Made by a program: the position numbers and the translations under genes
DNA from: Cohnella sp. SGD-V74
GTDB taxonomy: Bacteria; Bacillota; Bacilli; Paenibacillales; Paenibacillaceae
NCBI RefSeq assembly: GCF_003001675.1
Contig: NZ_PVYW01000024.1
Coordinates: 82,771 to 146,770 of the forward strand
Direction of reading: 5' to 3'
DNA length: 64,000 nucleotides
Notes under the pieces: model-generated
What the model saw: the letters and a program-made list of their open reading frames with translations, nothing else
Told to the model about the DNA's origin: nothing
Databases searched by the model: none
In this document: positions 25,075-32,404 of the stretch, in pieces
Layout of the letters: the number at the start of each line of letters is the position of its first letter
How positions within the stretch are numbered: position 1 is the stretch's first letter

Positions 25075-26649
25075 CTATTGGCGGTTAGCGTTATACCAGT
25101 CGGTCAACTCCTTGATCACGTCGTTGCCGCCTTGCTTCTTCCAGCTTTCGACGAATTCGTCGAAGTAATCAAGCGGCTTCTCGCCAAGCATGATCTTCGC
25201 CGCCGCTTCCTGGAACGAACCTTTATAGGACAAATCGGCGTTCTTCGTCAGCGTCTCCGACGGCGGCATGCCGGCAGTCAGGTTCGGCAAGCCCTCCGCC
25301 TGGGAGGTCTTGATGGTCTCAACCAGCTTGTTGTAGGACTCTTCGTTGTTAATCAGCACCTTCTGCGCCTGCTCGTGGAATCCGTGCAGCGTGAAGACGG
25401 CCGTCCGCCAGCGTAAGTCGGTATCGGCATCCGAATTGTACGAGAGAGCGTCGCCGTTCTTCGTATACGTATCGCCTTCGATGCCGAGCTCGGTGAATAG
25501 CTGACCTTCTTCGGAAATGAGCCAATCGAACATTTGCACGATCGCGGCCGGATCTTTGGCATCCTTATGCACGACGAACGTCTTCAGGACGGGCTTCTCC
25601 ACTCGTCCGAGCGGTCCTTCGTAGCCTGCGCCTCTAGGCGTAGGGATGGCGACTACGTTCGGATTTTTGTCCGGCAGCAACGTACTCAGCTCCTTTTGCC
25701 AAGGATCCCATACGCCGAACACGACATGGTTCCACGAGCCGACAAGGTCGGACTTGATCTTCTGATCCCAGATCGCCCTTGTGTTCGTCAGCATCTCCGC
25801 ATCGATCAGCTTCTCCTCATACATCGTGCGCAGCAGCCCGAGCGCGTTCTTCATGTCGGGGTGTACATGCCCCGGAATAATTTCGCCATTGCTCATGATG
25901 TTCGCATCTACATTGATTCCGAACATGCCGAAGATGTTGTCTGCCCATTCGAATTTCTCGCGGCTGGAGAAAGGAATTTCATCCTTCTTGCCGTTGCCGT
26001 TCGGATCGTTGTCGCGGAATGCGCGCAGCATGTCGAGAAATTCGTCGGACGTCTTCGGCACGTCGATGTTCAACTTGTCCATCCAATCCTTACGGACGAA
26101 GATAACGCGTTCGGCGGGAGCGTTGCCTTGCGCCATTTGCGGGATAGCCAGTATTTGACCGTTCAGCGTCACGGCGTCCCAAGCGGATTGGGAGATGTAC
26201 TTCTTCAAATTCGGGCCGTACTCGTCGATGTAAGGCTTCAAGTCGAGCGCAAGCCCGTTCGTGACGAGCTCCGAATTCTCGATGCCCCATACCTGATGAA
26301 CGTCCGGGATGTCTCCGGAAGCGAACTTGAGCCGGAGCTGCTCCATATAGTTTTCATGCGGCAGGAACGTAATATCGAGATCGGTATTGGTTTTGTCGCC
26401 CAAATATTTGACCGTAGCAAGGTCCATCGACTTGCCCGCCGGAATCTGCTGAGCATGGTTGGAGATGAACAATGAGATTTTCGCCGGCGCCGCCGGCGTT
26501 TCGCTAGCCTTCGTCTGGTCGGCCGAAGCCGCAGGCGCCGACTGAGACGGCTGCGAAGTATTCCCGCCGCCCGACGCGCAAGCCGCCAAACTGCCGAGCA
26601 AGACGACGCTGCATAATGCTGTGACCCACTTTGTCCCGTTAATCTTCAT
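25075..26649 (-). CDS. Sugar ABC transporter substrate-binding lipoprotein
   Basis: A 524-residue lipoprotein with signal peptide and lipobox SLAACASGGG (lipid Cys near residue 24), then a Ser/Ala/Thr-rich linker. The body resembles the large oligosaccharide-binding proteins that partner LplB/YtcP-type permeases (YtcQ/LipO type): FASGDIPDVHQVWG, LDLKPYIDEYGPNLKKY, IFVRKDWMDKLNI, PKTSDEFLDMLRAFRDNDPN. It captures an oligosaccharide outside the membrane. With the xylanase next door the ligand is probably xylo- or arabinoxylo-oligosaccharide (inference). Preceded by two permease genes; no ATPase gene is present. Confidence 0.93.
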   Translation of the reverse strand: MKINGTKWVTALCSVVLLGSLAACASGGGNTSQPSQSAPAASADQTKASETPAAPAKISLFISNHAQQIPAGKSMDLATVKYLGDKTNTDLDITFLPHENYMEQLRLKFASGDIPDVHQVWGIENSELVTNGLALDLKPYIDEYGPNLKKYISQSAWDAVTLNGQILAIPQMAQGNAPAERVIFVRKDWMDKLNIDVPKTSDEFLDMLRAFRDNDPNGNGKKDEIPFSSREKFEWADNIFGMFGINVDANIMSNGEIIPGHVHPDMKNALGLLRTMYEEKLIDAEMLTNTRAIWDQKIKSDLVGSWNHVVFGVWDPWQKELSTLLPDKNPNVVAIPTPRGAGYEGPLGRVEKPVLKTFVVHKDAKDPAAIVQMFDWLISEEGQLFTELGIEGDTYTKNGDALSYNSDADTDLRWRTAVFTLHGFHEQAQKVLINNEESYNKLVETIKTSQAEGLPNLTAGMPPSETLTKNADLSYKGSFQEAAAKIMLGEKPLDYFDEFVESWKKQGGNDVIKELTDWYNANRQ

Positions 26650-26744
26650 TTAGAAATGCCTCCCTAGTTATAATAGCTGACCCCTGCCGATAATGCCTTC
26701 ATGCACCGTTGAAGCCGCATCACCTCCGGCCGGAATATCCGGCG

Positions 26745-27629
26745 TTATTCCTTCACCGACCCTAACAGCGCTCCTTTAATAAAATGCTTCTGCAAAAACG
26801 GATACACGATAATGATCGGCACCGTGGCCACGACGATGGTCGCCATCTGCAACCCTTGCGGCGTAACGGCGGTCGACAGCTCCAGCAGCGACTCTCCGCC
26901 TCCGACGGAATCCATATCGAATTGCGAAATTAGGTTGTATAAGTACAATTGAAGCGGCTGGAGCGCCCGATCCGTAATGTAGAGCAGCGGCCCGAAGTAA
27001 TTGTTCCAGTGGCCCACAGCGTAGAACAGAATCAAGGTGACGTTGATCGGCATAATCAACGGGGCCACGATTTTCCAGACGATGCGGTATTCGGACATGC
27101 CGTCCACCCTTGCCGCTTCGAACATCTCCTCCGGCAGCGTTCGTATGAAGGTGATGCACAGCATCATGTTGAATGCGCTGATCGCTCCGGGAATAATGAG
27201 CGCCCATATGCTGTTGAGCAGCGCCAAATTTTTGATCAGCAAATACATCGGTACGATCGGCGCCTGAAAAATCATCGTGAAAATGATGAACAGGAGTATG
27301 ATTTTGCGCCCGCCCAGCCAACTCTTCGACAGCGGGTATGACGTCAGAATCGTCAGCAGCATGTTGATTGTTGTGCCGATGAGCACGATTTGCAGCGTCA
27401 CACCGAAGGAGCGCCAGAACACCCCGTTTTGCACGACGTATTCGTAGTTTTTCAGATTAAAGCCGACGGGCCACAGCTTAACCTGTGAATGAATGATCGC
27501 TTCGTTCGAGCTGAGCGAGCCCGCGATAACGTTGAGCAGCGGAATGATGACCGCCACGCAAAACAGCAGCAGCACCGCGATGTTCGCAGAATCGAATACT
27601 TTCTCTCCCCATGATCGCCTTATTTTCAT
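26745..27629 (-). CDS. Carbohydrate ABC transporter permease, YtcP/LplC type
   Basis: A 294-residue inner-membrane permease with about six membrane segments. The EAA loop that contacts the ATPase is visible as EMFEAARVDGMSEYRIVWKI near residue 185. The C-terminus is the family-typical YPFLQKHFIKGALLGSVKE. It pairs with the permease encoded 16 bp upstream. Confidence 0.94.
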   Translation of the reverse strand: MKIRRSWGEKVFDSANIAVLLLFCVAVIIPLLNVIAGSLSSNEAIIHSQVKLWPVGFNLKNYEYVVQNGVFWRSFGVTLQIVLIGTTINMLLTILTSYPLSKSWLGGRKIILLFIIFTMIFQAPIVPMYLLIKNLALLNSIWALIIPGAISAFNMMLCITFIRTLPEEMFEAARVDGMSEYRIVWKIVAPLIMPINVTLILFYAVGHWNNYFGPLLYITDRALQPLQLYLYNLISQFDMDSVGGGESLLELSTAVTPQGLQMATIVVATVPIIIVYPFLQKHFIKGALLGSVKE

Positions 27630-27645
27630 CTTGCATTCCGCCCCT

Positions 27646-28608
27646 TTAATAGAGTCCTTCGCCCGTTGTCATCTTGCTGACGCGGTTGGCGATCACCAGA
27701 AGTACGAACCCGACGACCGATTTGAACAGCCCGATTGCGGTTGTAATGCTGTATTGCCCCTGTAAAATGCCGGCGCGGTAGGTGTAGGTGTCGAATACAT
27801 CGCCGGTCTCGTACGTCGCCGGATTCAGGAACTGCCAGATTTGCTCAAAGCCGGAATCCATGACATGTCCGATTTTCAGCATGAGCAGAATCATGATGGC
27901 CGGCAGTATGCCGGGTAGGGAAATGTGTAGGAATTGCTTCCAACGGTTCGCCCCATCCATGCGCGCCGCCTCGTAGAGCGCCGGGTTGATACCCGCGAGC
28001 GCCGCGATGAAAATAATCGAGTTCCAGCCCATCTCTTTCCAGATTCCCGATGAAATAATGATCGTTCGGAAATATTCCGGCTTCTGAAGGAACGCGATCG
28101 ATTCGCCGCCCGTCGCCGCGATCAACTGGTTGACCAGTCCTTGGGAAGGAGACAGCAGCATGTAGGTAAGGCCGAACACGATCGTCCACGAAATAAAATG
28201 AGGCAAATACAGCACCGTCTGCACGATGCGTTTGTACGCCATTGATCTGACCTCGTTCAGCAGGCAAGCGAGGACGATCGGCAGCGGAAACGCGAACACG
28301 ATCTGGTAGAGGCTGATAATCAGCGTATTGCGCAGCAGCCTCGTGAACTTGTCGTACGTAAACAACTGCTCGAACCATTTGAAACCGACCCAATCGCTGC
28401 CTGAGAACCCTTTGAAAATGTTGAAATCCTGAAACGCGATCACGCTGCCGAACAGCGGAAAATACTTAAAAACCAGAAAATAAAGGATACCGGGCACCAG
28501 CATCAGATAGAAGGCTCTGTGCCTCAGCACGTATTTCCAGAAGCCCGGCTTCTTCGGAGTTCCTGTAGACAGCTTCGCAATAGCTCCGTTCACGGTACCG
28601 CTTTCCAT
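27646..28608 (-). CDS. Carbohydrate ABC transporter permease, LplB type
   Basis: A 320-residue permease with a first membrane helix at about 33-52 (FYLMLVPGILYFLVFKYFP), the QDFNIFKGF motif common to LplB proteins, and an EAA loop PALYEAARMDGANRWKQFLH near residue 210. It is the first gene of the importer operon. The ATG has AAGGGTGA upstream. The -10 box TATAAT lies 38-43 bp upstream of the start codon. Confidence 0.94.
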   Translation of the reverse strand: MESGTVNGAIAKLSTGTPKKPGFWKYVLRHRAFYLMLVPGILYFLVFKYFPLFGSVIAFQDFNIFKGFSGSDWVGFKWFEQLFTYDKFTRLLRNTLIISLYQIVFAFPLPIVLACLLNEVRSMAYKRIVQTVLYLPHFISWTIVFGLTYMLLSPSQGLVNQLIAATGGESIAFLQKPEYFRTIIISSGIWKEMGWNSIIFIAALAGINPALYEAARMDGANRWKQFLHISLPGILPAIMILLMLKIGHVMDSGFEQIWQFLNPATYETGDVFDTYTYRAGILQGQYSITTAIGLFKSVVGFVLLVIANRVSKMTTGEGLY

Positions 28609-28645
28609 GCTCTCTCACCCTTATGTCTATTTTTCTCGCGCTTTC

Positions 28646-28704
28646 ATTATAGGATTCGCCCTCTTCCCCCAACAATGTGGCCAAGTTTCGATTTACTGCA
28701 GTAA
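28646..28704 (-). promoter_or_regulatory. Promoter region of the xylan importer operon with palindrome
   Basis: On the minus strand a perfect -10 box TATAAT is at 28646-28651 with no good -35 box, as expected of an activator-dependent promoter. A perfect 12-bp palindrome TTACTGCAGTAA lies upstream at 28693-28704. The 21-bp spaced half-sites seen before other importer operons here are not found. Confidence 0.45.
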
Positions 28705-28733
28705 TCGTCTTCCGTTTTGCCGCATGACAAAAA

Positions 28734-28795
28734 CACCCCCGCAACCGGTAGGAGCGTAAGCCGCTAATGGCTTCTCTCTCACTGTTGCGGGGGTG
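28734..28795. terminator. Long hairpin with 12-bp GC-rich stem
   Basis: CACCCCCGCAAC and GTTGCGGGGGTG form a perfect 12-bp stem; the 38-nt loop contains a further AAGCC/GGCTT pairing. It lies upstream of the importer promoter and abuts repeat copy B. A T-run is absent on the immediate right side, so it may be a repeat-associated structure, not a true terminator. Confidence 0.5.
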
Positions 28796-28887
28796 CAAGC
28801 AAAAACGTCTTCGGCGTCCTCTGGACGATGAATGCGTTTTGTCGGAGACGATTCAGATAAGGATAGCGGATTTTTATACTTGCTGAA
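28796..28887 (+). repeat. Structured 91-nt repeat, copy B
   Basis: Second member of the repeat at 12776-12866. Its stem (28802-28812 with 28830-28840) keeps ten pairs, including one A-T pair where copy A has C-G, a compensatory change. The inner hairpin CGTCC-TCT-GGACG is perfect here. The 24-nt block 28841-28864 is identical to copy A. No coding frame is conserved between copies. Confidence 0.75.
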
Positions 28888-28931
28888 TCGTTAAACAAAG
28901 TGGGGCTGTCCCGTAAGTCAGGCAACGGAAT

Positions 28932-29087
28932 ATTATCGAGATAGAAATAGGGTATGTATCTCCTGTAGAGCGAAGCGCCTGCCTCTTACGGTCATGAAAT
29001 TACCCTGCCACGGGTTTAACTATTCCGATTTCATGACCGTAACAGCAGCGGAAGGAGATACATACCCTGTTCATGTCCACCGATAAT
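28932..29087. repeat. MITE-like palindromic element, copy 2 with nested inner palindrome
   Basis: A 156-bp element with the same ends (ATTATCG ... CGATAAT) and related outer stem as the element at 15477-15559: AGGGTATGTATCTCCT (28949-28964) pairs perfectly with 29053-29068. Inside is a second perfect 15-bp inverted repeat, TTACGGTCATGAAAT (28986-29000) with 29028-29042. It lies past the glutathione peroxidase stop codon and can end that transcript. Confidence 0.8.
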
Positions 29088-29139
29088 TCTAGTTGTTGCT
29101 CCGTGACTTCTCGTGGAACAAGTCCGCTTACTCGCGCGT

Positions 29140-29685
29140 CTACAGCAGCTTCTCGATTTCCGGAGCGATCTCCTCCGGAAGAACGGGAGGCTCGAACCGA
29201 GCGACGACCTGACCGTCGCGATCGACGAGAAACTTGGCGAAGTTCCATTTGATGTCGTTGTCCAGCAGCTTGTCCGGCATGTTATTGGCAAACATCGCGT
29301 GGAATTTCTGTCCGGACGGTTGCGTCTGGTCGAAGCCTTCGAACGGCTTCTCCCCGGTCAGATAGGCGTACAGCGGGTGCCTGGCGTCTCCGTTGACGTC
29401 GATCTTCTCGAAGAGAGGGAACGATACGCCGTAATTGACCTGGCAGAACTGTTCCACCTCGGAGTTGGAGCCGGGCTCTTGGGCGCCGAACTGGTTGCAA
29501 GGGAAGCCCAGAATGACGAGGCCGCGATCCTTGTACTGCTGATACAGCTTCTCGAGCCCTTCGTACTGCGGCGTCAATCCGCACTTGCTGGCCGTGTTGA
29601 CGATGAGGACGACTTGGCCCCGGTATGTATCGAGCCCGACTTCTTCTCCCTTGATCGTGTTCGCTTTGAAATCATAAATTCCCAT
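29140..29685 (-). CDS. Glutathione peroxidase family (probably thioredoxin-dependent)
   Basis: A 181-residue peroxidase starting at 29685, where GAGGAGG lies 7 bp upstream; the longer frame to 29727 lacks a ribosome site. The peroxidatic Cys35 is in NTASKCGLTPQ, the Gln and a possible resolving Cys in GFPCNQFG, and Trp-Asn in IKWNFAKFL. It reduces peroxides in the cytosol; Gram-positive relatives normally use thioredoxin as reductant. It stands alone between the MITE-like element and the Phd-Uma2 gene. Confidence 0.95.
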   Translation of the reverse strand: MGIYDFKANTIKGEEVGLDTYRGQVVLIVNTASKCGLTPQYEGLEKLYQQYKDRGLVILGFPCNQFGAQEPGSNSEVEQFCQVNYGVSFPLFEKIDVNGDARHPLYAYLTGEKPFEGFDQTQPSGQKFHAMFANNMPDKLLDNDIKWNFAKFLVDRDGQVVARFEPPVLPEEIAPEIEKLL

Positions 29686-29775
29686 GATCGAACCTCCTCG
29701 AAATGTCGTGATATCTTCAGTGTACACCAGATCAAGCGCGGATTAAAATGCGACCCCGGCTATTCCTTCGAGGCA

Positions 29776-30513
29776 TTACTGAAACAGGCGATTCAGCTCC
29801 GCGCTCAACTCCTCGAAGATATAGGACTTAGCCGTCTCTCCGAGCCGGAACGTCGCGTTCTCCGCGATCTCCCCATCCGCAAACCGGTATACCGTAATTT
29901 CCTTCGAGAACGGGTTCACGATCCAGTACTCCTTCACGCCGCTCCTCATATACAAATCGGCTTTGCGAAGGAGATCCTTGCGCCGGGTGCTTTCCGACAA
30001 GATCTCCGCAAGCAAGGCCGGTACGCCCTTGTAGTACCCGTCTGCGTCAAGATGCTCCTCCAGATCGCAAATGATCATGAGGTCAGGCTGCACGACGTTG
30101 AGCTGGTCCTGTCTTTCGATTCGACGCAACTGAATATCGTAAGGCGCGACGAACGGCCGGCACGACTTTCCTTGAGACCAACTGTGGAACATAACCGCCA
30201 GTTCCATCAGTGCGATCTGATGATCCGTCTTGGGCGAGGCCATCGCGTAGATCTCGCCGTCGATATATTCGTACCGTTCCTCTTCATTGTCCTTCGACAG
30301 CGCCTGAAACTCTTCGAACGTTGCCTTCCGGCCGCCATGGTTTCCGAATTCGTACGAGGCTCTGCGCTCCGCGACGACTCCGGCGCTGCTCTCGTCCACC
30401 GCCGTCAGCTTGGCGATCTCCCTGCCGTTGCGCGTTACGATGACGTCTTCGTGCGCTGCGATAGCCAAATACTTCCCGAAGTTGTTTTGCACCTCGGTAG
30501 AGCTGACTTTCAT
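29776..30513 (-). CDS. Fusion of Phd/YefM-type antitoxin domain with Uma2-family nuclease
   Basis: A 245-residue protein. Residues 1-45 match the Phd/YefM antitoxin DNA-binding fold (MKVSSTEVQNNFGKYLAIAA, DVIVTRNGREIAKL). Residues about 60-245 match the Uma2/DUF820 family with a PD-(D/E)xK nuclease core: EERYEYIDGEIYAMASP, QPDLMIICD, LLAEILSESTRRKDLLRK, GVKEYWIVNP. Uma2 proteins are common in cyanobacteria and Paenibacillaceae; their biological role is not settled. The Phd part suggests self-regulated DNA binding, and two palindromes lie just upstream. No separate toxin gene is adjacent. Confidence 0.85.
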   Translation of the reverse strand: MKVSSTEVQNNFGKYLAIAAHEDVIVTRNGREIAKLTAVDESSAGVVAERRASYEFGNHGGRKATFEEFQALSKDNEEERYEYIDGEIYAMASPKTDHQIALMELAVMFHSWSQGKSCRPFVAPYDIQLRRIERQDQLNVVQPDLMIICDLEEHLDADGYYKGVPALLAEILSESTRRKDLLRKADLYMRSGVKEYWIVNPFSKEITVYRFADGEIAENATFRLGETAKSYIFEELSAELNRLFQ

Positions 30514-30540
30514 GCGCTCTCCCCCTATGCGAAATTAATT

Positions 30541-30557
30541 TTAGCTAATTTAGCTAA
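30541..30557. promoter_or_regulatory. Twin palindromic operator before the Phd-Uma2 gene
   Basis: Two identical palindromes TTAGCTAA (30541-30548 and 30550-30557) with 9-bp periodicity, 28-44 bp upstream of the start codon. Phd/YefM antitoxins bind short paired palindromes in their own promoters, so this is a natural operator candidate. A TTGACA box for the same direction is at 30585-30590, but a matching -10 box is not clear. Confidence 0.5.
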
Positions 30558-30631
30558 TCCAAATCTCGCATATCGCTATTGTTTTGTCAATTTGCATCGC
30601 CGGCCTGCGGGACACATGCGGATCGTTTAAA

Positions 30632-30659
30632 TATTCTACAACCTATTTCTACTATTCTA
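30632..30659 (-). promoter_or_regulatory. Tandem TAGAATA half-sites, 21 bp apart
   Basis: On the minus strand TAGAATA occurs at 30653-30659 and again at 30632-30638, exactly 21 bp apart, two helical turns. The same heptamer pair with the same period lies before 37767 and 49256. Here it is in the promoter region of the YesN-type regulator but in inverted orientation, suggesting autoregulation by that regulator. Confidence 0.55.
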
Positions 30660-30676
30660 CGATATCTCGCAATCCT

Positions 30677-30707
30677 TTGCCTTATGCGGGAAATCCTTAT
30701 TTATAAT
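30677..30707 (+). promoter_or_regulatory. Putative promoter of the YesN-YesM operon
   Basis: A perfect -10 box TATAAT at 30702-30707 is preceded by a poor -35 (TTGCCT at 30677-30682, 19-bp spacer). The start codon is 62 bp downstream. The weak -35 fits an activator-dependent or low-level promoter. Confidence 0.4.
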
Positions 30708-30769
30708 AGTGTTGCGAGCCTTTATGATGAGGATAAAAGCACATCTGGAACAGACAGGGGGAAGCAGCC

Positions 30770-32383
30770 ATGCTTAAAGTCATAATCGCGGACGATGAAC
30801 GAATCCAAAGAGAGGGCATTGCCAAACATGTCGATTGGCCGGCTTATCGGATGCAGGTAGTCGGACTGGCCGAAGACGGTTTGCAAGCCTTGGAGTTAAT
30901 CGACAAGAACGGAGTCGACTTGCTCATTACTGATATCAAGATGCCCAGAATGCACGGTCTGGAGCTTGCCGAGCGCGCCAAGCAATTTAATCCTCAGCTT
31001 AAGATCCTGATCATCAGCGGATACGACGACTTCGAATATGCAAGGACCGCTATCGAATTGAAAGCGTATGCATACTTGCTGAAGCCGATCCCCTTTAACA
31101 AGCTCAACCAGGAACTGGACAAATTAAGCCTGCAGATCCAACAGGAACAGCTCCAACGGCAAGCGCTCTCTTCTCTGCAAGACCAGGTCGAGGAAAGCAA
31201 GCCGGTGCTTGCGGAGAAGTTATTTAAGAATATGCTGGACGGATCTCTGACAGATGAAGAACGGATTCGCAATAAAATGAAAACGCTGTCTATCCCAATC
31301 CCCGAGCACGGCTTCGACACCTTGCTGCTGCAGTTGGACCATCCTTCGGATCGCCCGAGTACGGATATGGATACGGAAAACCCATTAGCCGACTTGCAAT
31401 TTCTTAGACAGCTTGCCCAAACAGCAGTAACCGAGAATCAGGGACAACTCTTGCAAACGAAGGAAAATGAATTTGTCGTCGTGCTGTATGCGCACGGACC
31501 GGACGAACGTTCCTCTACGCTTTGCGCGATCCGCCGGATCAGAGACTATCTGCCGCCTGCCGACCGCCATGCTCTGACGATCTCCGTCAGCAGCCGCAAA
31601 GCAAAATTAAACCAGCTGAACGAGGCCTATCGGGAATGCGCACATGCGTCCAAGCAGAAATTTTATCTCGGCAAAGGCCAGGACATTTTCTATCAAGACA
31701 GCATGCCCGAACAACCGTTGTCCCCTCAATACGAAGCGCCTTATGAAAGCTTGATTCAAGCCATGGAGATCGGCCATATTCAACAAGCGGAGCAGTCGCT
31801 CGACGCCATTTTTAACGCATTCGCCAATACGTCTGCAACCCCGAAACCCGTCGTTAAAGCCTTCTGCTTCAAAATCATAAGCGACGTCTTCCGTATCATT
31901 CATGAAGCCAACGAGAAGGTCGAAGCGGTGTTTGGAGAGGAGCATGCATTTTGGGGTCAGTTTCAGACTCTCGATACTTTACCGGAAATGCGCGAGTGGC
32001 TGAAGGAAACGGTCGCGTCGACCTGTCGTCACCTGCATTCGAAACGAATTCGGAAAAATACGACTATCGTCGGGAACATCATTCATATTCTTGAAACCCG
32101 TTATGCAGAGCCCCTATCTATCGATGAGCTTGCCAAGCACGTACATCTTACTCCCAATTACATCTCTAACATTTTTAGAGAAGCGGTTGGAGAGAGCATC
32201 ATCGACTATCTGACGAAAATAAGAATGAAACACGCCGTCCGCCTGCTTGCCGACGAGTCCGTTCGAATCTATGAAGTCGCCGAGCAGACGGGATATAACA
32301 GCACCTCCTATTTTAGCGTCGTATTTAAGAACATCTATGGAATCAGCCCGAAAGAATATCGAGATAACGCATCCAGACGGTAA
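30770..32383 (+). CDS. YesN-type response regulator (receiver + AraC HTH)
   Basis: A 537-residue regulator of full YesN size. The receiver has IIADDERIQREG, the phospho-accepting Asp in LLITDIKMPRMHG and Lys in YLLKPIPFN. A long helical middle part follows. The C-terminal AraC domain has both helix-turn-helix motifs (LSIDELAKHVHLTPNYISNI and IYEVAEQTGYNSTSYFSVVF). It is followed 21 bp later by its YesM kinase. Shared heptamer pairs make it the likely activator of the importer operon at 37767 and the glycosidase operon at 49256. The ATG has AGGGGGAAGC upstream. Confidence 0.94.
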   Translation: MLKVIIADDERIQREGIAKHVDWPAYRMQVVGLAEDGLQALELIDKNGVDLLITDIKMPRMHGLELAERAKQFNPQLKILIISGYDDFEYARTAIELKAYAYLLKPIPFNKLNQELDKLSLQIQQEQLQRQALSSLQDQVEESKPVLAEKLFKNMLDGSLTDEERIRNKMKTLSIPIPEHGFDTLLLQLDHPSDRPSTDMDTENPLADLQFLRQLAQTAVTENQGQLLQTKENEFVVVLYAHGPDERSSTLCAIRRIRDYLPPADRHALTISVSSRKAKLNQLNEAYRECAHASKQKFYLGKGQDIFYQDSMPEQPLSPQYEAPYESLIQAMEIGHIQQAEQSLDAIFNAFANTSATPKPVVKAFCFKIISDVFRIIHEANEKVEAVFGEEHAFWGQFQTLDTLPEMREWLKETVASTCRHLHSKRIRKNTTIVGNIIHILETRYAEPLSIDELAKHVHLTPNYISNIFREAVGESIIDYLTKIRMKHAVRLLADESVRIYEVAEQTGYNSTSYFSVVFKNIYGISPKEYRDNASRR

Positions 32384-32404
32384 CAAGGAGGTTCACGGAC
32401 ACGA

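Noticed and set aside
28734..28887. Riboswitch or T-box leader before the importer operon
   Set aside because: The structured region lies upstream of the importer promoter (28646-28651), so it is not in the importer mRNA, and no known aptamer motif is recognisable.
28898..28920. GGGGCTGTCCCGTAAGTCA as an insertion-sequence end
   Set aside because: It resembles IS ends, but no matching inverted end, target duplication or transposase remnant is visible nearby.
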